Source of the DNA: Phoma sp. XZ068
Lineage: Eukaryota > Ascomycota > Dothideomycetes > Pleosporales > Didymellaceae
DNA: 64,000 nucleotides
Assembly (NCBI GenBank): GCA_004835665.1
Contig: RBKR01000014.1
Coordinates: forward strand, 992,001 to 1,056,000
Reading direction: 5' to 3'
The notes under the pieces are model-generated. The model was not told the DNA's origin. It saw only the letters and a program-made list of their open reading frames with translations, and ran no database searches. Shown here one piece after another: positions 34,301 to 44,087 of this stretch. How positions within the stretch are numbered: the first letter of the stretch is position 1; each line of letters opens with the position of its first letter. A program made the position numbers and the translations under genes.

Positions 34301-36669
34301 CGTCTGATGCCTCGTACTGACAGGCTCTGAATCTCAAAGCCCTCCCGGGCGTGCCGCAATACGAGTTCTTGCCAGCGCGGCCGGAGGTTCGTGTACAATT
34401 GCGCCGTTGTCGATATCTTCTTACCACTATACCCCAAACCTCTATCCAAGCACCCGCCCTGACAGCAATTAGCTCAGCTCAGCCCAATTGCTTCTCCTTT
34501 TTGAGAGCCCAAAGCTACTTTCCCAGACCACTACGCCGCGTGCACGTGCGCAGCCACCAAAAGTTAAAATCACGACGCTCGCCCTCATCACCGAACTCAG
34601 GACCACAAGCTTTCAGCATGACAAGAAACGCAGATGATGACGACGCCAAATACTGCTGTGTGAATAAACAAATACGAGCGGGGAGGAGCGGACCCCGCGC
34701 CACTGTGGCAGCCCTCGCTTCTTCGCTCGGCATGCGTCTCCATTTAGTAATGCCATGGATGTCTGGCAAGGCCCGACATTTGCCATGCATCAGCCCGCTG
34801 TTATGCCACCGCGAGCCCGCTGCGACTTGGGACATGTCCGCTCCACACCCGGCTACCTTAAACAGAAGATAATCGGTCTCAAGAGAGGAGGGCGGAGCGG
34901 AATGCGACGAGTCAGACAGGAACTCCACTGCGTACGAAGCACGTCTTGAGCCATGGCACAGTCCACGAATCTCAAATCTGCGGCATGTATGGCAAAATTC
35001 TGCGACACGGACATTCACAGCATCCAACCCAATAGCAGAGTATGGTTGGGCGTGAGGTCGCGTCCAAGAATACCACAGCGCTCTTCACGGGCATCTTTTT
35101 GAGGGTGTACGGGAATTGCGTGCCGAGTTCCGCTCGATAATTATCGCCACGCATCCGCTCCGAAAGATCACGCCACTCGTCCGCTCCGCAACTTGTCAGG
35201 CCGCCACCAAAGGAGTAAGGTAAGGGAGGAGCGGAGCAGTCATGTCATTGTCCGCTCGATGAGCTTCGTCCGCTCCGTGCTGCACTGGCGCGACTGCCAA
35301 CCCTACAAAACGAGGTACGGGGTCTATTAATACCATCGGCGACACGATTGGACCATACAGCAGAACTATAAACTATACACGGAAATCATAGACATTCCAG
35401 TCTAGCCCGTCTCCAAATAGCAAGGTAATGTGTACAGCCCAAGGGTATAATAGTGATCTAGACGAGCCAGTTCGCGATGCCATGGCTGTTACCTGCCGAC
35501 TTCCCGCTCTCTACGATGTTCTCGACACCCAGACAATCTAGACCATGATATCCGCTCTGAAGACGAGGTGTGAAGATGCCAGGATGCGCCATGACTTGCC
35601 ACACCACGCCCGTTGGATCGGCTGCGGGGTCACACCCATACACGGGGAATCGAACGACGAGGAAGGCGAAGCGGAGGCCCCAAACCAGGGGTTCTGCAAC
35701 GAACCTCATCAGCAAAACCGTCAACGTCATGACGCAAAATCTTTCGGCCCGCTGTAGAGATTGCCGATCTGCCATGGAGAATCTCGCCGCATCATACGCG
35801 AACGTGACCAATATACCGCACCTTGAAGTCCTCGGTGCTTCTCAATCTCCAGGGCGTTCCGGTCATACCGCGCCTTGAACTTCTCAAAGTATCGCAAACT
35901 CAAGGAAGTTCCAGTCGAGGCTCTGCTCCAGCGCGATCGAGACACTGCGCCACGACTTGCCATGCCGTGCCATGACCGCCATACTCCAGATGTACGAACA
36001 ACGCATGGATGCGTGTCTGGACTACAAGGGCACGGAGCGGGGCGGAATAGCAGGGTTCAATGCTCTAATGAAAGCAATGATGTGACAGCCGGACAAGCCT
36101 CTTGGGTCTGTTGTACAGCGGCACATTGGCAGCGGCTGGGCGCAAAGAGTAACAGACGTGGCGCGATGTGGCAGAGAGGCTTGAGGTGTACAGGGTCATT
36201 GATTGCTATTTCCGTGTTGTGTGAGTAGCTTCGCTGAAGCATATGTGCATGTGACGATGTTGTGAGGGTAGTAAGATGACCTTGTTTAATAGTATGTAGA
36301 TATCATGTGATGTGTTAACGTATATCATGCACAAGGAAGAGAGCAGGCAAACACAACTTCTTTCTGCAAAGTGTCACCATGGTCACGAGTCACGCGACAT
36401 AAGAGATATGAATGTGTTGAGTATAGATATTTATTCTATAAGTAGCTAGTCAAAGACTGCCGTCACAAAGGCGGCTATATCCAGAGAACGCCTTGCTCCC
36501 AGTACGCTTTCGTCAACTAAGGGAGCAAACGATTAGCAGCCCTTCCGATCCCAAACTCCGAGCAAACAGCCACCAAACTCGCTGGCTGAAGTACGCAAGA
36601 CCAAGCAATTCGCAACGCTCGTACGCTAGTGACCCCTTTCGGCGGTCGACTTCATCAGGAGCACCCTTC
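31366..36669. other. Gene-poor stretch, 5.3 kb
   Basis: The longest stretch without a supported gene. The first 100-500 bases hold the MFS promoter. Dozens of short frames are spread over all six frames, none with a domain, signal peptide or consistent codon use. The 34.68-35.28 kb part carries a clustered GC-rich octamer (separate entry). 36.24-36.48 kb is AT-rich (TATAGATATTTATTCTATA). I could not identify a transposase, reverse transcriptase or terminal repeats. Confidence 0.55.
34685..35276. repeat. Cluster of TCCGCTCC / GGAGCGGA octamers in both orientations
   Basis: Seven perfect copies: 34685 (-), 34837 (+), 34894 (-), 35154 (+), 35180 (+), 35228 (-), 35269 (+), where (-) means GGAGCGGA on the given strand. 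Two further TCCGCTC heptamers lie at 35129 and 35251, and GGAGCGG recurs near 36035. Chance would give far less than one copy in this length. Short motifs repeated in both orientations are typical of transposon subterminal regions or of protein-binding arrays; which applies here is not shown. Confidence 0.75.
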
Positions 36670-37281
36670 TTAGATGCCCTTGATAGCCATGGTTCGCTCG
36701 CTGTTTAGCTTATTCGCGTTCCGCTCGTGGCTCTCCTTCTTGCAGTCCTCCAGGCCCTCGCACTTGTGGTCCTCCAGCAGGCGGTGCTTGCCGCAGAAAT
36801 GCCCGTTGCAGAACCCACAGTCGCCGACGATGCGCTGGGCAGCGTCCTTGCACTCCTTGTGGCTGCAGCGAATCTTCTTCGGCGGCATGCCACCGCGCAG
36901 GGGCAAGGCCATGTGCAGCGTTGCGTTCGGCGCAATGGCGTAATCGGCGAGTGTGGTGGCGGCGGAAGACAGGTGCTTCCCTGCATACACAAGGCGGAGG
37001 TCGGCAGGCTCGGGCAGGTTGGTGCGGAGAGCAAGCAGCGAGCGCAGTGTCGAGATGGAGGTGTTGGCCGGTATTGAGAGGGGTATTGCTGGACGACGTC
37101 AGTACTGCGAATGTGAGGACCCTGAGGGCGTGGTATCCTGTTTCCGAGGCTCGGAACGCCAGATACCGAGCGTGGACTTACTGGAGTCGCCGGAAACGGT
37201 CTTGACGAAGATGTGCATCGTCTCGTCGGCGTCAGAGCCGGCGGAGCTGATGCTGGAGACGGAGTCGGAGCGGCGCATCAT
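36670..37281 (-). CDS. Ubiquitin-like / AN1 zinc-finger fusion protein
   Basis: Two exons: complement 37182..37281 and 36670..37088 (172 aa); one 93-bp intron (gtaagt...ccag) with a phase 1 junction. The frame is open upstream only from GTG, so I use the ATG at 37281. Residues 22-100 are a ubiquitin-like fold: MHIFVKTVSGDST at its start, LRLVYAGKHLS in the middle and MALPLRGG at its end. Residues 107-145 are an AN1 zinc finger with ligands C108, C113, C124, C127, C132, H135, H141 and C143 at the expected spacing. The last 25 residues are basic and polar. Fusion of a ubiquitin-like domain to AN1 is the original architecture of the Xenopus An1 proteins and ZFAND4. The kept Gly99-Gly100 before Met101 would allow processing by a deubiquitylase, as in ubiquitin-ribosomal fusions; this is inference. 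Likely role: stress or proteasome-linked. Confidence 0.88.
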
Positions 37282-38846
37282 GACGGCGGCGGTGGTGCTT
37301 TGCTGGGAGGCGCGGGTAGTCACGGTGACGACACTGGTGGTCAGGCTGAGATAACGGAGATAGCGCCGAGTGCGGTTGGGGCAGGTGTCGTGTGCTCAGG
37401 TGAAGACGTTGGAAGTTGGGGGGAAAGAAGGCGCGGCGGTGGCTTATGTAGAGGCGAGGGCGCGGTGAAGTGTGGTTGGGCGGGTTGTTGAGTAATGTAG
37501 CACTCGGCGTGGTGAGTGGTGAGAGGCAAGTGGTTAGGACGGCGAGGCAATGGGCGACTAAAGGTGACGCAGGCTGGGGCGCTTCCCTTTAAGCACATCA
37601 ACTCCGGCAAAGCACGCCAGACGGCCGGATGACAAGACAATGCACTGGCGGTCGGGGCGGTCGGTGACTGCGCTTGCTGCGACTCGAGCCAGACTGCGTC
37701 CAAACCGCCGCAGCGCATAGTGCATACCATAGTGAGGCAGCTGACGTGACCAACTGAGCACCTTCCACCGCCTTCTAGATGCCCTGCTGTGCCCAAGTCC
37801 AGATGTCCAGATCCATGCAGGAACACAGCATGAATGGAAGACTATCTATTGAGCCGCACCACCTTCACGCGTGTTGTGGACGACGACTGGTGCCTCGCCA
37901 TCACTATTGCTTTCTACATGTCTCACTCTCTCGCCTTCTTTCATGTTGAACACAAAGACACTGCACCATCTGCGCATCGCCTATCTCGCCGAACCTGCCT
38001 CGGTATTGCCGTGCAGTGACACGTCTCGCACCAGCGGGCATCCTGCAGTCGGCGACAGCCGCATCACCACATCGCTGCACTCCCGTTGTTGTGCCATCCA
38101 ATCTCGCCTTGTCTTACACAGCTCATGCAGATGCAGCTGCACAGCGGCCGCTTGGGGCAAGTAACACGTGGACCGACAGCAACTGGCACTTTCGCCACAG
38201 GCGGCTGAGGCGCGTGCTGCCTTTGGCGATTGGACGCGAGGGTCCGGGTGCAGGGATGCGAGGCAGCGTCAGGGACCTCCTGTCGGTTTCGCTGCGCTGG
38301 TCAACCCATCCCCGTCCGGCGATCCTCACCATCATGTTGGGGAAATTGGAGGCGATGCTCTGCTTCGTCATGATCGCAGTGGCTTACCGTGGCCGGTCGG
38401 CTTGGCCGGTCTGCTCCCTTGACGCTACAAACAGATGCCGTCTCCCAGAGTCATGCTCGGCTGGGCACAGATCGATAGTCTATGTGTGCTCAACTATCGA
38501 CTTCTAGCGACATTGTCGTATTGCTCAACGTGCCTATCCGTCCCAGGGACCAAGATCGCTTTACATTCCGAAAGCACCATCGTCGCACAACCCAATGACA
38601 CACAGCGGGGTCAGCCATGTTTGGACGCTGTTTGACTATTTCGAACCTGTCAGTGTCACACATGTTCCAGAAACGTCTACCATCCGAACTCCAACGGCCT
38701 TGTGACACTCTCGCTTGGAGTCCCTGGGATCCTGAAAACCTTACCGTCAACGACAGATTGATCAAATGGTAAACAATAATATTGTTTGTGCATGTCCTCT
38801 AATTAGACCATGCAACGCCTCTATCCTACATTGCCGCTCTTTTCGC
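37282..38846. other. Intergenic, 1.6 kb without a supported gene
   Basis: Upstream region of the UBL-AN1 gene (CA/CT-rich leader just above 37281) and 3' flank of the acyl-CoA dehydrogenase. Frames such as 37341-37826 (minus) are Pro/Thr/His-rich readings of that leader, and 38016-38507 (plus) shows no domain. Confidence 0.5.
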
Positions 38847-40436
38847 TTACAACATGCTCTTCGGGAAGTTCTTGTAGGCCTGTCTTACACCAAGATCACT
38901 CAAAATCTCTTCTGTTCCTCCCAGAATTGCATCGAACTTGTAAGTGCGATGGAACTCCTCTACGTACTTGCCCATACCGGACTGTGTCAGGCCGCGTCCA
39001 CCGAAAATATTGACCGCCTTGTCGGCAATCTCATGTGCAGACCGTGTCGAGTACGACTTCAGCAACCCGATGGGCCCTCCAAGCAGCTTCGATTGCTGTG
39101 CGTAGGACATGTGCGACATCTGGTAGGCGATGGACTCCAGCCAAGCCTGGTTTGCTTCGACGAGGGAGATCATCTCCGCGAGCCTGTGGGAATGATTAGT
39201 ATATATGCCGGGTAGGTGCTCAAAAGGAGGAGCTTACTTTTGCCGGATAGCGGGCTGCTCGACAAGCTTCTTACCGAAAACTATGCGCTGGTTGCACCAC
39301 TTCAAGCACTCCTCGACGATGGTGCGCGAGTGTCGAATGACTGCGCACGACATCATGAAGCGCTCGTGGTTGAAGTTGGCCATGATGACGGCAAAACCCT
39401 GGTGCTCCTTACCAAGCAGGTTTTCCACGGGCACCTTGCAGTCGTTATACTCAACAAACGCTGTTCCGGCAGTAGTCGAGTAGCTTGTCTTGATGAGTTT
39501 AGTCTCGAGGTTGTCGTCCCTCTCAACCAAGATCACGGAGAAGCCCTTGTCGGTCCTGCAGCCAGTAACAAAGTAGTCGCTGAACATGCCGTTTGTGATC
39601 CACTTCTTAGTACCCCTGATAATGTAGTGCTTGCCGTCTGGTGTCAGCTTTGCAGTGGTCCTCAAACCAGCAACGTCTGAACCTGCAAATGCTTCTGTGA
39701 TAGCCAGACACATCTTCTTCTTGCCGGACAAGACCTCGTTGACAACTCGGGTCTTCAGCTCTGACTCAGGCATCCACTGCAGAACAGCAGTCAGGGAGAT
39801 AGTCATGCCTGCCATGTTGCCATCTTGGAAACCTCGTGCATTTGCGCGCACGCCTTCCTGCGCTTGAACAAGATCGTGAAGGTAGTCAAACTCCTCGCCC
39901 TTGACCACACCAAGCAAGTTCTTGCCGTGTAGGTGCTTTCCAGGACCCAGACGCATAGCCAGCATGTCGTTCTGCGCCATCTTGTCGATCAGGTCCTGAG
40001 GGATGTATTTGCCGCTCTTCTCACACTCCTGCGCTATGGGCTTGACCTCCTTGTCGATGAACTTGCGCACCTCCTTCTGGAACTTCCTGTGGCTCTCCTT
40101 GAAGTATGGGCTCTTGAACTGCGGTCGCAGCCATAGCGGTTCGGCGTACGGCACGGGGCTCAGGTCGCCAGGCTGAGGGATAATGACTTCAGACTTCTCG
40201 CCCTCAATGGTGCCGATGCACAGGTCTGAATACTTCTCGAGCACTTCTTGTCGGTGGAGGTTGTAAAACGCAGTCGTGGCGTCGGTGCCGGCAACTTGCT
40301 CAAGGACGACGGAGCCACCGGGGTGAGCGTCAACGAAGTCGGTCAGGTCGTAGACTTTGTGGTCAATGATACACCACATGTCTTCGGGCGTGTTGTGCTT
40401 CGCGACAGCATTGCGGGTAAGGGTTTCGCCAGACAT
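38847..40436 (-). CDS. Cytochrome b5 - acyl-CoA dehydrogenase fusion, probably peroxisomal
   Basis: Two exons: complement 39238..40436 and 38847..39183 (511 aa); the 54-bp intron junction gives IRQK|LAEM. The upstream open frame begins only with GTG, so the ATG at 40436 (MSGETL) is used. Residues about 5-80 form a cytochrome b5 haem domain with the HPGG axial motif (DAHPGGSVVLEQVAG) and a second haem-side His in YNLHRQ. From about 105 follows a full acyl-CoA dehydrogenase: KWITNGMFSDYF and CLAITEAFAGSDVAG bind FAD and substrate, and GGTEEI near the end carries the expected catalytic Glu. The enzyme introduces the alpha-beta double bond in fatty acyl-CoA during beta-oxidation; the b5 domain suggests an unusual electron path. 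The C-terminus is SML, a plausible weak PTS1. Confidence 0.9.
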
Positions 40437-42521
40437 GATGGACAGCGGAGGGTAGAGAAGGCTTGTAGGGGTGGGAGAGGGTGTAAAGAGAGGAGTGAAG
40501 CCAGCAACGCAGAAAAGAGGGTATGTCGCTACATTGACCTGTATTGCCTCGGTCAGACTAGGCAGGCTAGCCGTCTCCGCACTGCCTTCCGTGAAGGATG
40601 GAGAAGGATGGGGTACATGAAGTACCGAGGCATACAATGTGTCGTCGTTCGATTGTGATTGTATGGTTTTGATCCAATCAGTGAGCACTTACGGGCCGAG
40701 ATTGATTGATGTAAGCAAAATAACGATCTCAGCAAGGTTGGCAGCCTATCATAGAACTACTTCAATGATACATTTAATTACTGAACGTATAATATACGAC
40801 AATCGACACGGGTACTTTGGCAGCGCGGCGGACACTATAGTAATCATTTAATTATAATTGGCTACCGTGGCAGGAATGCGGCTCCTAACTGGGGTTGCTT
40901 CCGGCGCTATTTCCAAAGCGTCCCCACTCGAACGTCGAGCTGCTGTGAGTTTAAGATCCACCTCGTTATACTCATGCGCAAAACAATTCCCACAAAGCGT
41001 GCTATTGGCCTTGTTCTTTTCTTCTGCACTTCATGGCACACGCGGTAGATGCATAGTACAGAACTCGCGGGCTTGGCATAGAATCGAGACCTCGACCTCG
41101 ACCTAGACTTTTGACAAAGAACGCCCTCAACCAGACAAGCCTTGTCACTTGAACTGACAAATAAGATGCTAAAGAACTCAGGTCCACGCCCTAACAGGAT
41201 AGCGAGTCGAGACCATTGCTTGGGTTTGACCTTCGCGGTCCGCACAAGAGTGCAATGTTCCATCTCAGGTAACCACGTTCATGTTATACATAGCGTGCAT
41301 TTGGTGATTGCAATAGGTTCTGCACTGCTTCCAAAACCACGTCGGAGGTGACTGGTATCGACAGTTACATTTACTCGCTTCTAACGGCATTTACGTTATA
41401 ACATTCGCAATTTAGCGCACTCATTGGTGGACCTAAGGACCATTGAAGCAGCACGTTCTTCCCCTTGCCTCTTGAGGACCCTTGTTTCAGATATGTACTG
41501 CTGAAACATATCAAGCCACAGTCTCTGGTGTTCGCCATTGCCGCCTGTCTTTAACCGCCCGGAAGCTGCCTACCGTGCCTATAGTCTGCGATCGACATAT
41601 CACAGTCGGCATTTGTTTGCGGTAATAACAACTAAGGTTCGACATGCAGGAACTCGAATCGCGCGGCTAGATCCGCAACACCCTTGCATACTGTAATACC
41701 ACAACCGCTCAATCCTGTTATGGATCGAGATGCAGATCCCGCAAGCTATCTATGGCACCACTAGGCGTTCCATCAACTTTTTAGCTTGCACACAAGGATG
41801 AGGTCAACTGTCAATAACCGGCGGATAAGTTGGATGCGGGCTCAGTGCAAGTATCAGAAACTCACATCCATCAGATACTCCCAAGTCCACATTTGGGCGC
41901 ACTACAGTCTCAGATCCACGGTTTGAGTAAAATGTTTACTGCATGCTCCTGAGCCAACTTTGAAACTTGAGTATTGAGCCTAATGGCAGGATGCTGGGAA
42001 CACCCACGACGGTTATATACAAAGCCCAAACAAAAAGCAGCTGTAAACATAGGGGTTGACACCAGCATTTGCTATATAGTTCAAAGCGAATGCGTCTGGA
42101 CCTCAAAGCACTGTCACAGCCATTCCAAAAGCTCAGCTGTGCCTACTGAGACAGTCAGGCCTTCCATCTGGACTATATAAGCGCACTGCAGGTCTAGATC
42201 AGATATGCAGCTGCCGATGCATCTACAGATGTCCCTGGGACAGAAAGACTGGAGGGAACTATGGAGGTGGCGTTCAGAGGTGTACCGACAGTTGCTTGCG
42301 ATTCAGATACTGTTTAACCGTAGTGCTATACCAGGAGCAACACTTCAAGCCACGCCAAAACCACGGCGCGAACCAGAACAGCAGTGAGGCAGGCAGTCCA
42401 CTCGCAATATTTCCAGCTTTCAAAACGAAAGGTATGGCTCAGTCTTCGCCCGAGAACTTGTGCTGGAGACACCTCACCATCTTTCGGAAGATCCAGCACT
42501 GTGATACGATTGACTACAACC
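40437..42521. other. Intergenic, 2.1 kb, partly AT-rich
   Basis: Upstream region of the dehydrogenase, then spacer. The 40730-40860 part is AT-rich (ATAATATACG, TTTAATTATAATT). A short GACCTCGACCTCGACCTAGAC triplication lies at 41089-41108. Frames up to 118 codons show no domain. Possibly remnants of the 5' end of the receptor pseudogene at the right end. Confidence 0.5.
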
Positions 42522-43996
42522 ATGCGAGGAGGTATCCATGTTCGAATTGAAGTGATCTTGTCATGGCCGACGTCAAACTACAAGGATCCGGTCACCCAGC
42601 CGAAATATGTACTCATCTTTTCCAGCATCATAGGCCCTATCAGCATCGCATTACTATGTGCGCGACTTTGGGTCCGCATACATGTACAGCACAATGCTGG
42701 GTGGGACGACTGGTTGATGCTGGCAGCAGCTGTAAGGTCCTTGCAAGCCTCGATTACAATACGTTACTGCCTCATGGCGTTGCCAATGCTGGCTTTGACC
42801 GTCATATTTCCCCTTGGTAGGCCGCACTACGTCTTTCGCGTCTACGATTGACGAGACATAGTCACAAAAGTATACCGATTCGATCGCCATGCTTGGGATG
42901 TTGAGTATCGATACTTTTCCATTCAGCGCAAGTTCGTCATGGCCATTTATACCTTGTTTTCCCTTACCTCAGGCTTGATCAAGCTATCAATCCTTCTCTT
43001 CTACTGTTGAATCTCCTCCCGTGCAGTGTCCCCTGCCTTCCGCTGGATGATGCGAATCGCCATCTTTATTATTGGCGCGTACAGTATTGCCTTTGTCATC
43101 ATCCCGATCTTTATGTGCAGACCCATATCAGCATTCTGGGATCAGGTTGATATCGCCAAGTTGGCATGAGGCTACAAATACACGTGTATCAACGAGGGCA
43201 TCGACGTGGTCGCGCACAGCATCGTCTCCACGGTACAAGATCTAGTCGTTGCATTCCTCCCGACACCAGTGTTGCTGTAGGCGCGATGCGCACGTATCAA
43301 GGGTACTGTCTCTTCTTTACGACGTGCGACGTTACATGGGTGGCGAGCGATATCTGGCTTTGGTCTTTGCTGGAACTGCATATTGGCTTGATATGTGCGA
43401 ATGCGCCAGCATTAAAGATCTTCTTTGAGAAGGTGCTCAGAGTCGATAGGTTGATGAGCTGGACACGGTCACGGTCGCGGTCGCACTCTTATACGTTGAG
43501 GGAACAGAACTTAGGTCAGAATAAAGCCGCACCTGGTCTTCTCGCACAGACGGGAAGGAAAAGCAAAAGCTGGTTCGAGAGGATGCTCCCTCGCGTGAAC
43601 TACTGCATATTCAAGCCTCGAGCATATACGTCCGACCGAAGCGGTACAGCACTGCATTTCAACGCACAACGCAATCCCAGCCACCATAGCGCACGCGATA
43701 GCATGACCAAGCCGTTGGCATCAGAATACATCGGCCTAGTCCTTAGACACAACGGCTACGCGCAGGACGTCGAGATGAACAGACTGCCGATGAGTCGTTC
43801 TTCTGTAAGCGACGATGTACAAGCTCTGCCACCCTTGCAGACCCCAGCACCCACAAGACAAACTCAAGGAAGAAGGCCACCGCCGCTTGCGCAGGTGCGA
43901 ACGAGCTGGAACGTAGATGGCCGGAGGTTTGTGTGGATGCCGTGGGAAAGGAGTGTTAGGAAGATTGAAGATGAGAACTGTCCTCAGTGGGTGTAG
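42522..43996 (+). pseudogene. Decayed Pth11-like (fungal rhodopsin-domain) membrane receptor gene
   Basis: Reads as a seven-helix Pth11-related protein: YVLIFSSIIGPISIALLCARLWVRI and HNAGWDDWLML (first helix and loop), FDRHAWDVEY, KFVMAIYTLFSLTSGLIKLSILLFY, FRWMMRIAIFIIGAYSIAFVIIPIFMCRPISAFWD, CINEGIDVVAHSIVSTVQDLVVAFLPTPVLL, then in another frame DVTWVASDIWLWSLLELHIGLICANAPALKIFF and a long hydrophilic tail. The first frame has stops TGA 42849, TGA 43008, TGA 43167 and TAG 43278. After 43280 the reading continues one frame over, and the sixth helix is missing, so a deletion is likely. Stops at 43008, 43167 and 43278 each sit where the family has Arg or Trp codons and are explained by single C-to-T or G-to-A changes. 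No introns rescue it. Confidence 0.75.
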
Positions 43997-44087
43997 AAAA
44001 TGTATTAGAAAACTATATTTCGAGTAATACTAACGGGTAACAAGAGAATTGATTATTATAACGTTATTGCTATTATCTGCCTGCCAC

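Noticed and set aside
35458..35963. Possible transposase fragment on the minus strand next to the octamer array
   Set aside because: Some helical-looking stretches, but no DDE or hAT motif could be recognised in any frame.
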